Assembly: GCA_017508245.1 (NCBI GenBank)
Contig: JAFVZI010000014.1
Location: 124,001-188,000 of the forward strand
Reading direction: 5' to 3'
Origin: Helicobacteraceae bacterium
GTDB lineage: Bacteria > Campylobacterota > Campylobacteria > Campylobacterales > Helicobacteraceae
DNA: 64,000 nucleotides
Position 1 is the stretch's first letter. Every line of letters starts with the position of its first letter. Below are positions 9,143-18,527 of the stretch, piece by piece. A program made the position numbers and the translations under genes. The notes beneath the pieces are model-generated. The model was not told the origin of the DNA. It saw only the letters and a program-made list of their open reading frames with translations, and did not search any database.

Positions 9143-9995
9143 AAAGCTTTTTAACATTTTTATAATCAAACCATTTGATTTCATACAAAGATATTTTAAA
9201 ACATTTATATTTTTACTAATAGTTATAGTAATTTTTGGTTCAACAACATCAACTAAAGATGCAAACGCAAATCTTGCCAAGATATATCTAAAAGGACCGA
9301 TATTTGAGAGCGAGACATTTTTATCACAGATTGAAAATCTAAAAAACTATCCAAACATAAAAGGAATATTACTTATTATAGATTCTCCGGGTGGCACACT
9401 TGCGGCTTCAGTTGAGATTGCAGACATCATAAAAGAATTAAACGAGAGTGTACCAGTGGTCGCATATGTGCAAGGGACAATGGCAAGCGGAAGCTATTAT
9501 GCAGGAATGTATGCAAATACAATAGTAGCAAATAGGGGTTCTACGATTGGTTCAATTGGAGTGATTTTTAATGGATATAACATAAAAGATTTATTAGATA
9601 AAGTTGGCATAAAATCACAAAGCTTAGCAGCAGGTGAATTCAAAGAGATTGGGACATTTACAAGAGAATGGAGCAAAAAAGAGAAAGAATATTTAGAAAA
9701 ACTTTTAAATCAACAATATAGAATGTTTATAAAAGATGTAACAAATGCAAGGAATCTAAATCCAAATAATTATAAAGACTTTGCGGAGGGGAAAATCTTT
9801 GGTGCAAATGATGCACTAAATCTTGGCTTAGTTGATATAGTCGGCTCACAAGTAAATGCTATAAATATACTAAAAGAGCTAAGTGGTGTAAATGAAATAG
9901 TGTGGGTAAAAAATGGGCTATTAGAATCCTATTTAGAAAAACTCACAGCAAAAGCGATAAATCAAGTATTTTTAAACCTAAGTAAAATCCAATGA
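9129..9995 (+). CDS. sppA: Signal peptide peptidase SppA, short single-domain form
   Basis: A 288-residue membrane-anchored serine protease with one helix at about residues 22-38. The core contains DSPGGTLAASVEIAD, then GTMASGSYYAGMYA with the nucleophilic Ser, and SLAAGEFKEIGTFTR with the general-base Lys of the Ser/Lys dyad. SppA degrades cleaved signal peptides in the membrane. The start is a TTG at 9129 with AAGGA six bases upstream, inside the end of the previous gene. It resembles HP1435 in being next to purU (HP1434). Confidence 0.92.
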   Translation: MKTIKKLFNIFIIKPFDFIQRYFKTFIFLLIVIVIFGSTTSTKDANANLAKIYLKGPIFESETFLSQIENLKNYPNIKGILLIIDSPGGTLAASVEIADIIKELNESVPVVAYVQGTMASGSYYAGMYANTIVANRGSTIGSIGVIFNGYNIKDLLDKVGIKSQSLAAGEFKEIGTFTREWSKKEKEYLEKLLNQQYRMFIKDVTNARNLNPNNYKDFAEGKIFGANDALNLGLVDIVGSQVNAINILKELSGVNEIVWVKNGLLESYLEKLTAKAINQVFLNLSKIQ

Positions 9996-10813
9996 CTATA
10001 TTAATTGATACACAAGATAAAGAAGGGTTGATTTACAAAATCTCTTCAGTGATATTAAAAATGAATTGCAATATTCAAAAAAATGATGAGTTTGTAGATA
10101 GGGAAAGTAATCATTTTTTTATGCGAACACAAATAGAAGCAAACGAAAATATATTAAAAGATGAAATATATACAAATCTAAAAGAAGCATTGCCAAAAAA
10201 TAGTAATATAAAAATTTTTGATAACAATAAAAAATCTATCGTGATTTTATGTAGCAAAGAGGCTCATTGTCTTGGTGATATTTTGATGAAGTATGATACA
10301 AAAGAAATTGATGTAGAGATAAAAGGAATTATCTCAAATCATACAAATTTAGAATATCTAGCAGAAAAATTTAATATTCCATATTTTCATATTTCACACA
10401 CAGAATCCAATTGGAGAGAACGGACATTGCAACAGTGCAAGATTCTAAATCCATCGATTATCATTCTTGCAAAATATATGCAGATTCTGCCTCCAGAATT
10501 TGTGAAGGAATTCCAAAATCAAATTATAAATATTCATCATTCATTTTTACCAGCATTTATTGGTGCAAATCCATATAAACAGGCATTTGATAGAGGCGTA
10601 AAGATGATTGGTGCAACTGCACATTTTGTAAGTGATGAACTTGATTGTGGCCCTATTATATGTCAAGATATCATACAAGTAAATCATACATATACTTGGA
10701 GAGATATGCAAAAAGTAGGGAAAACTATAGAGAGAGTTGTTCTTGCAAATGCTATCGAATTAGCAATTGAAAATAGAATTTTTATTCATCAAAACAAAAC
10801 AATTATTTTTTAA
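9992..10813 (+). CDS. purU: Formyltetrahydrofolate deformylase
   Basis: PurU hydrolyses 10-formyl-THF to THF and formate, balancing one-carbon pools and supplying formate. The 273-residue protein has an N-terminal ACT-like domain (residues 1-75, beginning TILIDTQDKEGLIYKISS). The formyltransferase-fold domain has INIHHSFLPAFIGANPY and ATAHFVSDELDCGPII, carrying the conserved His and Asp. Its ATG overlaps the sppA stop. It is the last gene of the row; the next gene is separated by 108 bases with a promoter. Confidence 0.92.
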   Translation: MTILIDTQDKEGLIYKISSVILKMNCNIQKNDEFVDRESNHFFMRTQIEANENILKDEIYTNLKEALPKNSNIKIFDNNKKSIVILCSKEAHCLGDILMKYDTKEIDVEIKGIISNHTNLEYLAEKFNIPYFHISHTESNWRERTLQQCKILNPSIIILAKYMQILPPEFVKEFQNQIINIHHSFLPAFIGANPYKQAFDRGVKMIGATAHFVSDELDCGPIICQDIIQVNHTYTWRDMQKVGKTIERVVLANAIELAIENRIFIHQNKTIIF

Positions 10814-10861
10814 AAACTTAAAATCAAATTTTAAAATACTTAAAGTAATATAAATTTATGT

Positions 10862-10898
10862 TATAATCCACATAAAACTTATTTAAGGTAGAGTTAAG
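10862..10898 (+). promoter_or_regulatory. hsrA promoter: -10 element and tandem TTAAG operator
   Basis: TATAAT at 10862-10867 is followed by two direct TTAAG half-sites, at 10883-10887 and 10894-10898, separated by exactly six bases. Tandem TTAAG is the kind of site reported for the H. pylori orphan regulator HP1043, which binds its own promoter. The boxes lie just downstream of the predicted transcription start, so they could act as a brake. An AAGGA ribosome site at 10909-10913 precedes the ATG at 10922. Autoregulation is inference. Confidence 0.6.
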
Positions 10899-10921
10899 GT
10901 CTTTACCAAAAGGACAATTAA

Positions 10922-11599
10922 ATGCGTGTTTTAATTATAGAAAATGATGAAGTTTTAAATAAAAAACTAAGTGATGCATTGAATGCAAAAAAATATCAAA
11001 CTGATATAGCAGAGAATCTAAAGGATGGGAAATATTATGTAAGTATTAGAAACTACGATTTAGTAGTCGCAAATTGGAAGCTAAATGATGCAACTGGTGC
11101 TGACATCATCAATGTGATAAAAGAAAAATCTCCAAAGGTTCCAATTATCATTATTTCACCACAAGATTCTACTGATATAGAAATCCAAGCTCTAAATAGC
11201 GGTGCTGATGATTTTATAAGACAACCTTGCCAAAATGAAGTATTTGTAGCAAGAATCGAAGCTAGACTTAGGTCTTGGGGCTCAAATCTAATAGAAATAG
11301 GAGATTTAGCAATAAATCCTGATGAAGAAAAAATCATTTATAAAGGACAAGAAATAGAAGTAAAAGGAAAACCTTTTGAAGTCCTCACACATCTAGCAAA
11401 ATATAGAGACCAAATAGTTTCAAAAGAGCAACTTTTAGACGCAATATGGGAAGAACCAGAGCTTGTAACTCCAAATGTAATAGAAGTAGCAATCAATCAA
11501 ATTCGACAAAAGATGGATAAGCCTCTTGGCATATCTACAATTGAAACGGTAAGGAGAAGAGGATATAGATTTTGTTACCCGAAAGAAAGCAATCAGTAA
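10922..11599 (+). CDS. hsrA: Atypical orphan OmpR-type response regulator HsrA
   Basis: A 225-residue protein with a receiver-like domain (1-115) and a winged-helix DNA-binding domain (125-220, ending ETVRRRGYRFCYP). The receiver is degenerate. The phosphoacceptor position reads VVANWKL with Asn51 in place of Asp, and the usual Lys-Pro switch reads IRQP. This is the hallmark of HP1043/HsrA, an essential regulator of Campylobacterota that works without phosphorylation. No histidine kinase lies next to it. In H. pylori it controls energy metabolism, nitrosative-stress and growth genes. Confidence 0.93.
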   Translation: MRVLIIENDEVLNKKLSDALNAKKYQTDIAENLKDGKYYVSIRNYDLVVANWKLNDATGADIINVIKEKSPKVPIIIISPQDSTDIEIQALNSGADDFIRQPCQNEVFVARIEARLRSWGSNLIEIGDLAINPDEEKIIYKGQEIEVKGKPFEVLTHLAKYRDQIVSKEQLLDAIWEEPELVTPNVIEVAINQIRQKMDKPLGISTIETVRRRGYRFCYPKESNQ

Positions 11600-11607
11600 A
11601 TAAAACT

Positions 11608-11633
11608 TATAGTGCAACTTTCATTGCACTATA
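11608..11633. terminator. Perfect 10-bp hairpin after hsrA
   Basis: TATAGTGCAA and TTGCACTATA form a perfect stem with a six-base loop, directly after the hsrA stop. A T-rich stretch follows only on the minus-strand side. On the plus strand the tail is A-rich, so termination there would be by hairpin alone. Confidence 0.6.
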
Positions 11634-11683
11634 AAATGCAAGTGTCCTCATTTTACATTCTTAAGCAATCACAAGGAATTGAT

Positions 11684-13198
11684 ATGACAGTAAATAGATT
11701 AGTTATTTTAGTTTCATTGGAGTTTTTGCCTTTCTTTTTAGTTTAAATCTGCTACTTCCTCACTAAGTGATGACTTTGATGCATATTTTGCCGCACAAAA
11801 TGGTTTTGAATCTGCAAAGAGATCTTATTTAAATTGGAATGCAAGAATCGGTGAATTGATATTTCAAGGTTTTGTAGCCGGATTAAACCATTTGTATTTG
11901 ATGTATTAAATGCTATTGTTGGAAGTGGATTTATTTTTGCCTTTTTTACTCTTGTATTTGGTCGGATTCCAAGATATAAAAAGGATATAGCACTTATTAC
12001 AACAATGCTTATTTTGATTTTGATCGCTACAATGTTTGGTAGTATATTTCTATGGGGTGCTGGGTTATGAATTTATACCCACTACCCGGCTCTGACAATG
12101 TTTGGTAGTATATTTCTATGGGGTGCTGGGAGTTTGAATTATCTTTGGGACATTTCTTTTATCATTTTATTTTTATTACCATATAGATTCTATGTAGAGA
12201 AAGCTCTAATAAAAAAATGGGGAGGGGGATCAAGATTCTAATAAATTATATTTAAATCTGCTTTCTCCTTTTGGTTTTATTGCTGGAATGGCAAGCGAGC
12301 AAATTGGTATAATCACCATCATCTCACTTCTTTGCATTGGGTTGTATCTAAAATTTTATAGACGTATAAACCTCCCGATTTGGTATATTTTAGGATTTAG
12401 CTTTTTTATACTTGGATTTTTATGCCTGTATTTTTCGCCCGGACATGCAGTGAGGGCATCACTTGATGTATTTAAAGGCACATATTTAAGCATTCCACAA
12501 CTCTTTGAATTAAGTTTTATAGATAAAATAATGCGTATCATAAAAACCTTAAATAAATTTGGTTCTAGCACATTTGCAGTTTTTAGCGTATTTCTAATTA
12601 TTCTTGTGGTATTAAAATATCAATACAAAAGCACAAATAAGATTCGTGATTCTATTTTATGCACACTTGGATTGATTATTTTATTGGTGCTTAATAACAA
12701 TGTAGCATCAATATTATTTATAGCAAATTTCATCTTGCTTCATAAATTAATAAAAAAAGATAGATTTTATCTAAGCATATTTTTTATATTTATCGTATTC
12801 ACACTTACAGCACTCTCCGCTATACAATTTCTGGCTTTGCCTACTAGGGCAAGATTTTGCGATAGTCTTATGTTGATTGCATCAATTCTGCTCATCTTAA
12901 ATCATATAGTGCATGATTGTAAAAAATTCATCCTCATATCAAGTATCATTTTTATTTGTTATGGTGGATTTGTAGCCAGTGTATATATAAAATTTAGACT
13001 TGATTGGAATGCAATGGTTGCATATATACAGCAAAACAAAATGGGAATCTTGACATTGTAATAGATGCAAAAATATTTAAATCATATTATCACAAATTTA
13101 GTGATTGGGGAAATATAGGGCACGATAAAGATTCTTGGCCAAATACAACTTATGCAAAATTCTTTAAGATAAATAGTATAAGAGTTAGAGAGAATTAG
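11684..13198 (+). pseudogene. Decayed polytopic membrane protein gene, paralogue of the intact gene at 51943-53472
   Basis: An ATG at 11684 behind AAGGA starts the remnant, but the coding sense then hops between frames. Fragments match the intact protein in order. SDDFDAYF and YLNWNARIGELIFQ match its GDDWNYIL and FLNWNSRLGELLFS. FLWGAGSLNYLWD matches FLWGSGSLNYLWG. A 257-codon open stretch from 12288 covers the C-terminal helices, and a last frame change near 13040 gives the tail. At least four frame changes are visible, as is a 66-bp duplication carrying a TGA. A G tract (GGGGAGGGGG near 12218) sits where the paralogue has G9. Too many lesions for simple phase variation. Confidence 0.85.
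12028..12129 (+). repeat. 36-bp exact direct repeat with 30-bp insert
   Basis: Positions 12028-12063 and 12094-12129 are identical over 36 bases. The 30 bases between them (12064-12093) have no counterpart in the intact paralogue. The duplication is 66 bp, so it keeps frame, but the insert brings a TGA in the coding frame. Confidence 0.9.
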
Positions 13199-15080
13199 AT
13201 TCGATTAGAAAAGATTCTAAACACTCTATGATGATATTTGACAAATCTCTATATAAATTTGATATATCGTTTGTTTTTGCATAAAGCAAACAAAGTAAAA
13301 GATTCTGCAATAAATGGAGCATAGAACCTTCAAGCAAGATTCCACACTCTCCATTTTTACTGCTTTCTTCAAACAAAATTTTGCACATATCATCAACAAA
13401 ACAAAACAATTCTTGTTTGGTAGCTACTTTGGAATCTAAAATCTTCCTTTTTAAATTATTTATATGAGTTCTAATGTTATCTTTTAAATTATCTTTTATC
13501 TTGGCATTAAACGCAAAGCAATCTTTAATAGATTGTATTGCAATATTTTTATTGATTGTATTCTTTAGCTCTAAATTTTTTACTCTCAATGTGCCATTGA
13601 TATATGCACCATTGTTGATATTATAAACCTTGTGCGGTTGATAATGTGCAATAGCAAGCTCCAAAATCTCTTTGTTCAAAGAAAATATAGAATCGCTATA
13701 TACTTCATCATCAAAATTTCCTCTTACTTTGAATACGCCATTTGGCAAACTATCCTTTTCATCGCCATAAAATGAACCTTTTGAATGTTTGCTTTTGCCT
13801 TTTATAAATCCACAATCAATACCACAAAGAATAATCTCATCACTAAATTGACAGGCTAGAGCAAAACCTGCATTTCCTACAAATGGCGAACAAAATTCAA
13901 GTGCTTTTAAATCTTTTATCATATACGCACTGGCACTTCCACCACGACTAAAAAGATAGCTCTCTTTTGCGATATTTAGCACTTTATTATCCACTACGCT
14001 AGCACAAATAAGTGGCGTATCGCCAAGCCTTGCATCAAAAAGTACATCTGATAAATAATCTACTCGCTCAATTTCTATTTGAAAATCAACCTTGATATTA
14101 TATTTTCTTAAAATTTTAAGTGCTGTGCCACAGCTAAAAATTATCATCTTATCACAATTGGCATGCAAAAATGAAATATTAGATTCTAGGCTTGGACCAC
14201 TTCCAACGACACAGATTGGAACATTTATTTTTTTTTTAGAATCTAACATTTTGCTTTGTTTGATATTTTTTATCGTATTTTTTATACCAATCATCTCATC
14301 TTCAAAACTACCCCAACCTCTAGCATTTGCTTTGTAAGATTCAAGTACCATTTCTTTTATTTTAGTAATTTTTGGGGAAATAAAAGCACTTAATTCCAAA
14401 CGAAGTAAATTATTTGTAACTCTTTTATTGTAAAAATAATGGCTAAGGAATGATTTTGTTTTGATGTTTTCAATAAAAATATAGCAAGATTTCTCACTCA
14501 CTAAATCAAAAAGTGCCCTAAAATCGACAAAATAACAAGCAATGCTAAATAATTCTATATCTTCTTCAAAAATGAGCAATGAATGAAATCTATATCCACG
14601 TTCTAAGAGAATCTGCAAAAAGATTCCACCGCAAAGCCCAAAAATATTAGTTTGTGGTAAAAATAAAGATGGAAAATGAAGTGAAGCCTCAGAATCTAAA
14701 ATATTAAAATACGCAAAATCAACCATTTTATTGATAGATTCTGCTGTGATTTTTAGATTTTTTATATCAATTTTTGCTAGTTTAATATCATTTGAATAAA
14801 CTTTCCAAAGACTATTGTTTAGTGGATTGGAAGCAAGATTTGATGAAATATCAATGATAGAATCTTTTGGATAAAGAAAAGTTCTGCTTTGTAAATCAAT
14901 TATATTTATATCATCTTTGTTAAAAAAAAGTTTGTATTTTTGATTTTTGCCTTCTATCGTATTGGCAATAGAATCTGCAATTTTTTTATTATACATCCTA
15001 AAGAATGCTAGATTATCTAGCATTCTTTTTAGTATGAAATTTTCATCTCTATTTTTTAAAGATTTTAAAATACTTTGCAA
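13185..15080 (-). CDS. Motility-associated factor (Maf, DUF115) glycosyltransferase family protein
   Basis: A 631-residue cytoplasmic protein with the central Maf core: VPICVVGSGPSLESNISFL near residue 290, IIFSCGTALKILRKYNIKVD near 320, and GNAGFALACQFSDEIILCGI near 405. Maf proteins transfer nonulosonic acids such as pseudaminic acid to flagellin in Campylobacter and Helicobacter. It lies 1 base after flgE, so it may be read from the same sigma-54 promoter. Its 3' end runs 14 bases into the decayed gene on the other strand. Flagellin as target is inferred from family and neighbour. Confidence 0.85.
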   Translation of the reverse strand: MQSILKSLKNRDENFILKRMLDNLAFFRMYNKKIADSIANTIEGKNQKYKLFFNKDDINIIDLQSRTFLYPKDSIIDISSNLASNPLNNSLWKVYSNDIKLAKIDIKNLKITAESINKMVDFAYFNILDSEASLHFPSLFLPQTNIFGLCGGIFLQILLERGYRFHSLLIFEEDIELFSIACYFVDFRALFDLVSEKSCYIFIENIKTKSFLSHYFYNKRVTNNLLRLELSAFISPKITKIKEMVLESYKANARGWGSFEDEMIGIKNTIKNIKQSKMLDSKKKINVPICVVGSGPSLESNISFLHANCDKMIIFSCGTALKILRKYNIKVDFQIEIERVDYLSDVLFDARLGDTPLICASVVDNKVLNIAKESYLFSRGGSASAYMIKDLKALEFCSPFVGNAGFALACQFSDEIILCGIDCGFIKGKSKHSKGSFYGDEKDSLPNGVFKVRGNFDDEVYSDSIFSLNKEILELAIAHYQPHKVYNINNGAYINGTLRVKNLELKNTINKNIAIQSIKDCFAFNAKIKDNLKDNIRTHINNLKRKILDSKVATKQELFCFVDDMCKILFEESSKNGECGILLEGSMLHLLQNLLLCLLYAKTNDISNLYRDLSNIIIECLESFLIESNSL

Positions 15081-15081
15081 A

Positions 15082-17232
15082 TTATTGTTTTAATCCAAGC
15101 AAAGTATTTAATATTTGGTCTGATGTAGTTACAGCCTTTGAGTTAGCTTGAAATCCTCTCTGCACTACTATTAATTGCGTCAATGCCCTACTTAAATCAA
15201 CGTTACTCATCTCCAACTTTGAGCCATTTATTCCGCCTCTTCTACCTGTATTTGGTGCACCAATAATCGGTCCTCCAGAGTTCCCAGATTGACTATAAAT
15301 ATTGCTACCTTCAGCTTGCAAACCTGCATTATTTGCAAAATTTGCTAATGCGACCTGTGCAAGAGCGAGTGCCTTGCCATTACTAAACGCACCAAGAAGT
15401 GTCCCATTTGAATCAAATCTAATATCTTCTAAATCGCCTGCTTGATAGCCATTTCCAGCTATATTATAAGTCTCTGAAATTCTATCAACACTTGTCAAAC
15501 CACCAAACGTGCCGTTATCGCCAAATGCTAATTCCAGCCTTTGCGGTGCAGTTGAGCCATTTTTAGGGTCGAATTGTAAAATAGGTGGATTCATACCAGC
15601 AAGGCTACCATCAGAGTTAAATGTCGCTCTACCACCTTCAAATATATTTGGTCTAGTAGCCGAACCACCTAAAAATTGTGCTGGCTCTGGAAGTATCGCC
15701 CTAAAACTCCATTCACTATCACCAACTTTAAAAAACTCGAATCTAATCGTATGCTTAGAGCCAAGACTATCAACTACATCTACGCTTGTAGCGTGAGTTG
15801 CTATACCAAATACGCCTGTACTTGTTGCATTTCCACCCTCAACAAGAGAAGTTGTAGCCAATCCTGCCATAGATTCTTTAAATAGCACATTATCAGTAAC
15901 ATTATCTGAGTAAAAACTACTAATATTAATATTTAAATTATTTTGGACATCATCGCCATCATCTAAATTTTGCATTTCAAACATACCGTGGCTATTTACA
16001 CTAACTTTTACGCTCGCCGTACTATCTTCATATTGAACTTGTGGATTTTTTATCATATTTGCATCTTGCTGTATTAATGCCCTCAAATCCTCGGTTGTTC
16101 TAAATTGACCTGTTGTAGAATCTGCATCTTCTGTTTTTGTATAACGATATGCAAATGCGGTGATAACGCTATCATCTTGTGCAAAATTAGCCAATGCACC
16201 TGTCCCACCTGATGTAATCAAAATATTTTTATTGCTTCCATCGCCATTTTTATCATTTTGATTTTCAAGTCTAAGCAATCCATTATCAATATACGCTTGC
16301 ACCCCTGTTTTGTCGCTCACTGCATTGATAGCATTTTGTGCCGCTATGATAGAACTAACACCTGTAATAGCAGAATCATTTACAAATGAAATATCTTCTC
16401 CATTGATACCAATTGTACTAGATTCTGCTGTTGGAATAACTGCCTGCCTCATTTGGGCTACTTGATAGCTAATCCAAATACCTTGATTTTCTTTTAATGC
16501 TAAAGCATCACCATCAACATTAAACAATACACCAAAATCATATGCTTCTTGCTGGATTTTATTTGCAGAATCGTATAATCTGACTTGAGGATTTGCTTCT
16601 GTTTTCGTGCTAGAATCCAAAGAAGATAAAGCTATCATTTGGTCTGCTTTTTTCCCTGCATTTAGATTTGCTCTTAATGATATAGAAGTCGTAGATTTAG
16701 CTGGCATAACCATAGCCGGATCGATTCTTATATTTTGTATAGGACCAGTGCTATCAACTTTGAAAAAATCATCTTCTGACATATATTCGACATTTGCTAA
16801 CTCTCCTCTAGCCCAACCTTGAACTATATATCCACCAGTATTTACTAGATTCCCATTAGCATCAAATAAAAACTCTCCATTCCTCGTGTAATTGCGAGTA
16901 ATGCCCCTATCTGGACTAACTATAAAAAATCCATCACCCTCAATTGCTAAATCTGTTTTAATGTCTGTATTTTGTGTATTACCTTGAGAAAAAACTTTGG
17001 TAGTCGCTTCTACACCGACACCAAGCCCTACTGAATAATCATTTTGACCACCAAGTCCATTCTTGTATGGTGAAGTTGCTATATGTTTTATTTGAGACAA
17101 CATATCAACAAATGATGCTCTTGAATATTTGAAACCGACCGTATTAACATTTGAAATATTATTACTTTCAACATCCAGAGCGATTTGATGTGCTTGCATT
17201 CCACTTACACCTGACCATAAAGACTTTAACAT
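15082..17232 (-). CDS. flgE: Flagellar hook protein FlgE
   Basis: A 716-residue hook protein, close to the length of H. pylori FlgE (718). The N-terminal rod/hook signature is SLWSGVSGMQAHQIALDVES followed by NNISNVNTVGFKYSRA. IEGDGFFIVS lies near residue 100. The C-terminus (LSRALTQLIVVQRGFQANSK, ending in ILNTLLGLKQ) is the D0 coiled coil. The middle (residues 200-550) is the variable surface-exposed part. FlgE is exported by the flagellar type III system. Expression is probably RpoN-dependent through the element at 17290-17273. Confidence 0.97.
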   Translation of the reverse strand: MLKSLWSGVSGMQAHQIALDVESNNISNVNTVGFKYSRASFVDMLSQIKHIATSPYKNGLGGQNDYSVGLGVGVEATTKVFSQGNTQNTDIKTDLAIEGDGFFIVSPDRGITRNYTRNGEFLFDANGNLVNTGGYIVQGWARGELANVEYMSEDDFFKVDSTGPIQNIRIDPAMVMPAKSTTSISLRANLNAGKKADQMIALSSLDSSTKTEANPQVRLYDSANKIQQEAYDFGVLFNVDGDALALKENQGIWISYQVAQMRQAVIPTAESSTIGINGEDISFVNDSAITGVSSIIAAQNAINAVSDKTGVQAYIDNGLLRLENQNDKNGDGSNKNILITSGGTGALANFAQDDSVITAFAYRYTKTEDADSTTGQFRTTEDLRALIQQDANMIKNPQVQYEDSTASVKVSVNSHGMFEMQNLDDGDDVQNNLNINISSFYSDNVTDNVLFKESMAGLATTSLVEGGNATSTGVFGIATHATSVDVVDSLGSKHTIRFEFFKVGDSEWSFRAILPEPAQFLGGSATRPNIFEGGRATFNSDGSLAGMNPPILQFDPKNGSTAPQRLELAFGDNGTFGGLTSVDRISETYNIAGNGYQAGDLEDIRFDSNGTLLGAFSNGKALALAQVALANFANNAGLQAEGSNIYSQSGNSGGPIIGAPNTGRRGGINGSKLEMSNVDLSRALTQLIVVQRGFQANSKAVTTSDQILNTLLGLKQ

Positions 17233-17272
17233 ATATTATCCTTGTATGTAAAAATTTTATTACATAAGGATG

Positions 17273-17290
17273 AAGCAAAAAATATTCCAA
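17273..17290 (-). promoter_or_regulatory. Sigma-54 (RpoN) promoter of flgE
   Basis: On the minus strand the bases TTGGAA-TATTTT-TTGCTT place GG and GC exactly ten bases apart, matching the -24/-12 pattern of H. pylori RpoN promoters. It lies about 40 bases upstream of the flgE ATG. Class 2 flagellar genes, including flgE in H. pylori, depend on RpoN and FlgR. Confidence 0.85.
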
Positions 17291-17343
17291 AATATGAAAA
17301 AATATTTAGCCTCATAGATAAAACTAAATATTTTTAAAAGACT

Positions 17344-18516
17344 TTATAGGTTTGCTATATATCTATCTATTCTTGTAATACCGGCTTTTATATGCTCTTC
17401 AGAGCAAGCAAATGAGAATCTCACATATCCATCTACTCCAAATGCAATACCCGGCACCAGTGCAACGCCCTCTTTTTCAAGTAAATCTTTACAAAAAGCC
17501 ATAGAATCTGGATTGACTTTTTTTATATTTATAAATAAATAAAATGCACCCTGAGGCAATCTAACATTTAGCGACCTTATATCGCTTATTAATTTATATG
17601 CCAAATCTCTTCTAATATTAAATGCTGAAACAAAATTATCAATATCCATCTTAGCATCACCATTTAATCCAAAAACAGATGCTTTTTGAGTAATAGAATT
17701 GATATTTGAAGTGCTTTGACTTTGAAGGTTATTTAACATTTTTATCAATGTCTTATCTTTTGATGCAGCATAGCCCATTCTCCAGCCAGTCATTGCAACA
17801 GCCTTGCTAAGTCCGTTTATAGTAATTGTCCTATTTAACATATCACTATTGATACTACCAGCAGATGTAAAACTTATGTTATCATATACCAATCTTTCAT
17901 ATATTTCATCGCTTACAACAATAATATCTGTATCTTTTAGTACTTCATATAATGATAATAATTCATCTTTTGAATACACCATTCCTGTTGGATTTGATGG
18001 AGATGTTAAAACTAACATCTTTGTTTTAGGTGTGATTGCAGCTCTTAATTGACTTGCATTGATTTTAAAATCATTATCTTCATCAGTTTGGATAAAAATA
18101 CTCTTCCCGCCAAAATATCTAACAAGCTCTGGATAAGTAACCCAATAAGGCGATGGAATGATAACTTCATCACCAGAATCTATAAGTGCAGCAAAAACAT
18201 TAAATAATGAATGCTTAGCACCATTGCTTACTATTATTTCATTTGGTTCATAATCTAAGTTATTTTCATTTTTCAGCTTATTGCTAATTGCAACTAATAG
18301 CTCATTTATACCAGCAACTTGAGTGTATTTTGTAAAACCGCTATTAATAGCTCTCATTGCTTCATCTTTTATGATTTTTGGTGTATCAAAATCTGGTTCA
18401 CCTGCAGAAAATGACAATATATCTTTACCTTGTGCCTTCAAATCTCTAGCAAGTGAGCTAATAGCTATTGTTAGAGATTCTTCTAAAGTTGAAATTCGTT
18501 TTGAATACTTCATCAT
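17344..18516 (-). CDS. aspC: Aspartate aminotransferase (class I)
   Basis: A 390-residue fold-type I aminotransferase with SAGEPDFDTP near residue 40, TSPSNPTGMVYSK near 171, and NGLSKAVAMTGWRMGYAAS with the PLP lysine near 234. The family converts aspartate and 2-oxoglutarate to oxaloacetate and glutamate; some members also use prephenate. It corresponds to HP0672 by sequence type but here sits between hemB and flgE. It starts 11 bases before the hemB stop, so co-transcription with hemB is likely. A second ATG directly follows the first. Confidence 0.88.
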   Translation of the reverse strand: MMKYSKRISTLEESLTIAISSLARDLKAQGKDILSFSAGEPDFDTPKIIKDEAMRAINSGFTKYTQVAGINELLVAISNKLKNENNLDYEPNEIIVSNGAKHSLFNVFAALIDSGDEVIIPSPYWVTYPELVRYFGGKSIFIQTDEDNDFKINASQLRAAITPKTKMLVLTSPSNPTGMVYSKDELLSLYEVLKDTDIIVVSDEIYERLVYDNISFTSAGSINSDMLNRTITINGLSKAVAMTGWRMGYAASKDKTLIKMLNNLQSQSTSNINSITQKASVFGLNGDAKMDIDNFVSAFNIRRDLAYKLISDIRSLNVRLPQGAFYLFINIKKVNPDSMAFCKDLLEKEGVALVPGIAFGVDGYVRFSFACSEEHIKAGITRIDRYIANL

Positions 18517-18527
18517 TCACCCTTATT

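Noticed and set aside
12028-12129. 36-base repeat with 30-base spacer as a CRISPR unit
   Set aside because: The dimensions match type II arrays, but there are only two copies, the repeat is coding sequence shared with the paralogue, and no cas genes are in the window.
12210-12235. GGGGAGGGGG as an active phase switch
   Set aside because: The gene has several other frame changes and stops, so a switch here cannot restore it.
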